Part shown: piece by piece, positions 15,889 through 19,020 of the stretch
How positions within the stretch are numbered: position 1 is the stretch's first letter
How the letters are laid out: each line of letters starts with the position of its first letter
Origin: Treponema sp.
Lineage (GTDB): Bacteria; Spirochaetota; Spirochaetia; Treponematales; Breznakiellaceae
Assembly (NCBI GenBank): GCA_031277045.1
Contig: JAISLX010000092.1
Location: forward strand, 1 to 19,020
Direction: 5' to 3'
DNA: 19,020 nucleotides
Notes under the pieces: model-generated
What the model saw: the letters and a program-made list of their open reading frames with translations, nothing else
The model's database searches: none
What the model was told of the DNA's origin: nothing
Translations under genes and position numbers: made by a program

Positions 15889-16968
15889 ATGCTCAATATG
15901 CTTGCTGTTCTTAAACGAATGGTCCCCGTGGTGGGGATTCTGTTCTGCGGTTCCGTGGTTTCCTGCGCTGCCGGCAAGGCCCCGGAGACTGTGCCGCCGG
16001 GGCCGACGGCGCCTAAGCCGGCGTCGAACCCCGGGGGATTCCTGCCGGTGGACTATGAGAATGCCCGGAAAGACGCCCAGGCGATAGCCGGGCTTATTAC
16101 CCTGGAGGAATTGGCCGAAACGGAGCGGTCTTCCGGGTTCAGCCAGGGGATGGGTTTCGCCGAGTCGATGCTCCGGACCCTCGCCGGGGATTCGGCGGGG
16201 GCGATGATCGCCACCTATAAGGAACTTTTCTGGATGTATGCCTACGGGCTCTTGGGCCTGGAGCATATTGAGGCGGGACTCACCATGGCCCTCGATTCTT
16301 ATCAGGATGAAAAGGGGACCGGGCCGCAGGAGGAGTCCGCGGCGGAAGCGAAACGGCTGGAGGCGGCCCTCCGCGCTTCCCAGGGGATCCTGGCCTTTAA
16401 CCGGGGGCAATGGGCCGAGGCCCGGGAGGTCCTGGAAAGCCTCTTTAACCCCGAGGATGAGCCTGATTCCTTTGCCCAGTGGATGCGGCTGGTGTGTATC
16501 CTTGAAGAAGGGGCCCCCCGGAGCGCCCTGGCCGCCTATGGGGCCATTCGGGCGCGGTATGCCGCCTTCCCCGCCTACTGGTACCGGGGAGCCCGGCACT
16601 TTTCCAGCCCTATGAGGAATGATTACGCCGAAAAATGTATCAACCTGGCCCCCCAGGGGCCCTTTGTGGAGGAGTGCCGGCGGATCATCGCCCAGGGGGT
16701 GGGGCTCTCCCCGGAGTTTGGAAAGGACCTCCTGTCCCGGCTGGAGATAGAGGAACGGGTAACCCGGTCCCTTACTTCGGAAGATCCCGGGGTGCTGAAA
16801 GAGCTCTGCCCCCTCCTGGCCCTGCCGGATAATCCCTATACCCTCTATGCCGCCGGAGCCCTGCGGGCCCTGGCGCCGGTGGAGGGTTACCGGGACTGGT
16901 TCACCGAAGAGGCGTCAAGGGCTTCGGGGCGCCTGGCGGAACGGCTGCGCTATATTGCTCAAGGGTAA
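15889..16968 (+). CDS. Lipoprotein with TPR-like helical repeats
   Basis: The 359-residue product has a signal peptide whose lipobox is VVSC, with the lipidated cysteine at residue 26, followed by a Pro/Ala-rich tether. The body is helical with TPR-like pairs, for example RASQGILAFNRGQWAEAREV and LVCILEEGAPRSALAAYGAI. ATG 15889 is chosen over the in-frame ATG at 15877 because GGAGG lies five bases upstream of it. It is first in a three-gene lipoprotein operon, 12 bp before the next gene. A role in envelope assembly or as a periplasmic adaptor is plausible from TPR lipoproteins in general, but nothing here is specific. The coding sequence is much richer in G+C than genes left of the tRNA. Confidence 0.8.
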   Translation: MLNMLAVLKRMVPVVGILFCGSVVSCAAGKAPETVPPGPTAPKPASNPGGFLPVDYENARKDAQAIAGLITLEELAETERSSGFSQGMGFAESMLRTLAGDSAGAMIATYKELFWMYAYGLLGLEHIEAGLTMALDSYQDEKGTGPQEESAAEAKRLEAALRASQGILAFNRGQWAEAREVLESLFNPEDEPDSFAQWMRLVCILEEGAPRSALAAYGAIRARYAAFPAYWYRGARHFSSPMRNDYAEKCINLAPQGPFVEECRRIIAQGVGLSPEFGKDLLSRLEIEERVTRSLTSEDPGVLKELCPLLALPDNPYTLYAAGALRALAPVEGYRDWFTEEASRASGRLAERLRYIAQG

Positions 16969-16980
16969 CAGGAGCGGTTT

Positions 16981-17637
16981 ATGGAAAGTAAGCTGCGTTT
17001 TATGTGGTACTTGTCCGGGACGCTGATCCTGGGGACCTGTGCCTTCGGCTGTGCCCCCAAGGTGGAGGAGGATACCCTCCTGCGCTATGTCCGGGCCGAG
17101 GCGATCTATGCCCAGGGGCGTTTTTCAGAGCTCATCCCCCTCCTCGCCGGGGAAAAATCCTTTCCCCCGGCCCTCACCCTCCGGGGGAAGGCGGAGTACT
17201 TCTCAGGGGATCCGGAGGCGGCGGAAAGGTCCTTCCGCCGGGCCCTTTCCCGGCGGCCCTCTTCGGTGGAGGCCGCCCTGTACCTGGCCCGGATTCTCCG
17301 GGAAAAGGGGGAAGCCGGGGAGGCGGAGGCCCTGGTGGAGGGGATCCTCGCCGACGACCCCGGGGATATCCGGGCCCTCAGGATGAGGGCGGAGCTCTAC
17401 CGGGACCGGGGAAGCGCCGGGGAGGAGAGCGCCGCGGCCCTGCTGGACCGGGCGGTGGAAGCCTCCGGGGAGGCCGCCCTGGTCTTCGTGGACCGGGCCC
17501 GGTTCCGCTGGGTCGGGGGGACTAGGACCGGGGCCCTCCGGGACCTGCAGAGCGCCAAGACCCTCCTCCCCGGGGACAGCGCCCTGTACCGGGGGATTGA
17601 AACCCTGGAATCGGTCATCCGGGAGGCGTCGCCATGA
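16981..17637 (+). CDS. TPR lipoprotein
   Basis: The 218-residue product starts MESKLRFMWYLSG with a signal ending AFGC, the lipid-bearing cysteine at residue 24. About three tetratricopeptide repeats follow: LTLRGKAEYFSGDPEAAERS, AALYLARILREKGEAGEAEA and ALRMRAELYRDRGSAGEES. They end with a fourth, weaker helical pair (ALVFVDRARFRWVGGTRTGA). AGGAG lies seven bases before the ATG. Its TGA overlaps the next gene's ATG in the sequence ATGA, showing translational coupling. The product probably faces the periplasm from a lipid anchor and binds partner proteins. Confidence 0.85.
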   Translation: MESKLRFMWYLSGTLILGTCAFGCAPKVEEDTLLRYVRAEAIYAQGRFSELIPLLAGEKSFPPALTLRGKAEYFSGDPEAAERSFRRALSRRPSSVEAALYLARILREKGEAGEAEALVEGILADDPGDIRALRMRAELYRDRGSAGEESAAALLDRAVEASGEAALVFVDRARFRWVGGTRTGALRDLQSAKTLLPGDSALYRGIETLESVIREASP

Positions 17638-18125
17638 AGAACGCCGCCTTTTTTCCGGTTCTGTTGATCCTCACCGCCTCAGGGCTCGCCTCTTGCGTCA
17701 ACCTCCCCGGTACCAACGCCTGGGCCTCGGGGAGGCTGAAGAAACCCCGGGGGACCTTCCGGCTGGGGGAGGTCTCGGTGGATAAGGCCCTGGACTGGGC
17801 TTCGGTGGAAGGGGAGATAAGCCGCCGGGTCCCCCTGATCTTTCTGGAACGAAAATACCTCTTTGCCCCTAAGGATGGGGAAGCGGATTTCCGGGTGGAT
17901 GTCCGGGCCATAGAGCGGGAGTACCTCTCCGGCTGGAAGACCCTGCGGTCCCTGTCCATGGAGGTCCATATCTGGCGGGAGGGGGACCGGACGGGGACCC
18001 CCCTGGCATCGGGCCGGGCAACCGTGTCCGGGAACTTGAGTCTTTCTTCCGTGGAAATGCTGGATTACCTCCTCAGAAGGGCTGCAAAGATGGCCTTCCG
18101 GGGAATGTGGGGTATAAAAGGATGA
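17634..18125 (+). CDS. Small lipoprotein, third gene of the lipoprotein operon
   Basis: The 163-residue product has a clear signal peptide with lipobox LASC (cysteine 21). The mature part is a single alpha/beta-looking domain: ISRRVPLIFLERKYLF, then ADFRVDVRAIEREYLSGWKT, RSLSMEVHIWREGD and a C-terminal amphipathic helix EMLDYLLRRAAKMAF. The pattern recalls small outer-membrane assembly lipoproteins of LptE or DUF4136 type, but I cannot assign a family. The gene begins on the stop of the TPR lipoprotein gene (4-bp overlap), so the two products are likely made together. A perfect hairpin at 18264-18279 follows. Confidence 0.8.
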   Translation: MKNAAFFPVLLILTASGLASCVNLPGTNAWASGRLKKPRGTFRLGEVSVDKALDWASVEGEISRRVPLIFLERKYLFAPKDGEADFRVDVRAIEREYLSGWKTLRSLSMEVHIWREGDRTGTPLASGRATVSGNLSLSSVEMLDYLLRRAAKMAFRGMWGIKG

Positions 18126-18204
18126 ACCTTCCCGCCGCAAGCAACGGGCTATCGAGGAAGCGTTGCATTATTACAGAGGTTCGTTCTGAGAGGAAATTAT
18201 TTAA

Positions 18205-18302
18205 CTGTGGGGTTTGCTACCATGCAATCGAAGTATAACATTTCTGAACCGCCGCAAGCCTCCCCCGCCGAAAGGCGGGTTCTTGGGTATCAAACCCCAC
18301 TG
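18205..18302. repeat. Imperfect inverted repeat, MITE-like or decayed mobile element
   Basis: CTGTGGGGTTTGCTACC (18205-18221) and GGTATCAAACCCCACTG (18286-18302) are inverted copies matching at 15 of 17 positions. They enclose 64 bp with the hairpin CCCGCC-GAAA-GGCGGG (18264-18279). A 38-codon ORF (18122-18238) starts on the last gene's final codons and runs into the left arm; it looks like remnant sequence, not a gene. A further copy of CAGTGGGG lies at 18333-18340. Confidence 0.5.
18264..18279 (+). terminator. Hairpin after the lipoprotein operon
   Basis: CCCGCC and GGCGGG form a perfect 6-bp stem with a GAAA tetraloop, followed by TTCTTG. It lies 139 bp after the operon's last stop. A longer pair (ATGAGCAG near 18326-18334 with CTGCTCAT near 18360-18367) may end the minus-strand gene instead. 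Confidence 0.5.
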
Positions 18303-18363
18303 CGAATGAAAAGTTAAAAATTGAAGGATGAGCAGTGGGGGGCGTTGGCGTTCATCCCGCTGC

Positions 18364-19020
18364 TCATTCTTCCCCTGAAAAGGCCTTTACTTCCTCAAAG
18401 AGTTCCAGCAGGTTTTCCACCATCCGGGGAGAGGATCGGAGAAAGAGGGCGGAAGGGACAATGCGGATGTGCCCCTCCCGGCCGGCCCGGGTTTGGGGGA
18501 TCACCGGATCCGCGGCAAGGACCGCCGCCGGATCGGTGAGGGACAGGGCCCCAAAGAGAAAGTCCGGGTTTGACGCGAGAAGGTATTCCGGCGAAAGAAT
18601 CGGTTGGGCCGCATCCAAATCTTCGGCGATGTTCTCCGTCCCCAGGATGCGGAGGATCTCCCCCGCCAGGGTGGCGCCGCTAAAGGCCATGATCGGGTTG
18701 CCGGCGTAGAGGAAGGCCCCTTTGAGGCGGAGGGGCTGTTCCCCCAGCTCCGCCGTAATGGCGGCGAGCTTTGCCCGCTTTTCCGCCGTCAGGGCCTCCG
18801 CCTCCCCTTCCCTCCCGGTCAGTCTTCCCATCAGCAGGGTGCCGTTAAAGATATCCTCCATGCGGTAGGCCCCGTGGACGATGGCCTCGTAGCCCCGGCG
18901 ACGGAATTCCTCCACCACGGAACCGGTCATCGTGTTTCCGATGATCAGATCCGGTTCCAGGGAAACGATGACTTCCTGGTTGGGCCGGGCCTGGCTGCCG
19001 ACGGTGGGGAGGAGGACGGT
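18364..19020 (-). CDS. ABC transporter periplasmic substrate-binding protein (BtuF/FecB type), N-terminus beyond window
   Basis: The frame is open to the window edge, so the visible 218 residues are the C-terminal part; the ATG at 18930 is internal. The first visible residues include PTVGSQARPNQEVIVSLEPD, then LIIGNT. This is the conserved 'position the ligand, E-x-I-x-x-L-x-P-D-L-I' segment of class III (TroA-like) binding proteins. The end carries NPDFLFGALSLTDPAAV and a C-terminal helix. Such proteins deliver ferric siderophores, haem or cobalamin to an inner-membrane FecCD/BtuCD permease; which ligand applies here is not visible. Permease and ATPase genes may lie outside the window. The G+C content is high like the adjacent operon. 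Confidence 0.9.
   Translation of the reverse strand, partial: TVLLPTVGSQARPNQEVIVSLEPDLIIGNTMTGSVVEEFRRRGYEAIVHGAYRMEDIFNGTLLMGRLTGREGEAEALTAEKRAKLAAITAELGEQPLRLKGAFLYAGNPIMAFSGATLAGEILRILGTENIAEDLDAAQPILSPEYLLASNPDFLFGALSLTDPAAVLAADPVIPQTRAGREGHIRIVPSALFLRSSPRMVENLLELFEEVKAFSGEE

Noticed and set aside
15868..16599. 243-codon minus-strand open frame
   Set aside because: It is antisense to the first lipoprotein gene, which has a ribosome-binding site, signal peptide and lipobox.
17004..17525. 173-codon plus-strand open frame within the TPR lipoprotein gene
   Set aside because: The translation is almost all Gly, Pro and Arg, a frame shadow of very G+C-rich coding DNA.

Overview
The window reads as chromosome of a host-associated spirochaete, most likely a Treponema of the termite-gut or rumen type. 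This is an inference from several things: the grpE-dnaK-dnaJ cluster, the many lipoproteins with loose spirochaetal lipoboxes, the DUF2259 and DUF2804 proteins, a perfect sigma-54-type promoter, and moderate G+C with a sharply G+C-rich right third. No database search was possible, so family names rest on motifs recognised by eye.

Left part (1-3593, + strand): the 3' part of grpE, then complete dnaK and dnaJ (GTG start), a heat-shock chaperone operon. Middle-left (3658-7250, - strand): a tight three-gene operon read right to left. It runs DUF2804 protein, then a 693-residue protein I do not recognise, then a small membrane-anchored PD-(D/E)XK nuclease-like protein (Endonuc_Holl type). Next come the 3' end of an IS110-like transposase (+) whose stop overlaps the last codons of a large peptidase-U32-family gene (-), and then thioredoxin (+).

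Centre (10394-14544): a lipoprotein with a lamin-tail-like domain (-), an orphan 171-residue ORF (+), a DUF2259 secreted protein (-), a polytopic membrane protein (+), and a dolichol/polyprenol kinase-like membrane enzyme (-). Several strong inverted repeats lie in the gaps, including three hairpins in a row between the last two, convergent genes.

Right part (14793-19020): a tRNA-Val(CAC) with its own promoter, followed by about 220 bp of tRNA-3'-end-like repeats and a G+C-rich structured insert. Then come ogt (O6-alkylguanine-DNA alkyltransferase, probably leaderless), an operon of three lipoproteins (two TPR-like, then a small one), a hairpin/inverted-repeat element, and the 3' part of a BtuF/FecB-like ABC transporter binding protein (-). 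The G+C jump begins at the tRNA, so this segment may be an island integrated at tRNA-Val.

The most interesting spots are the tRNA-tail repeat array with its structured insert, the uncharacterised DUF2804/693-aa/nuclease operon, the overlapping sigma-54/sigma-70 promoter elements before the polyprenol kinase gene, and the three-lipoprotein operon. No CRISPR array and no recognisable complete defence system or prophage was seen.
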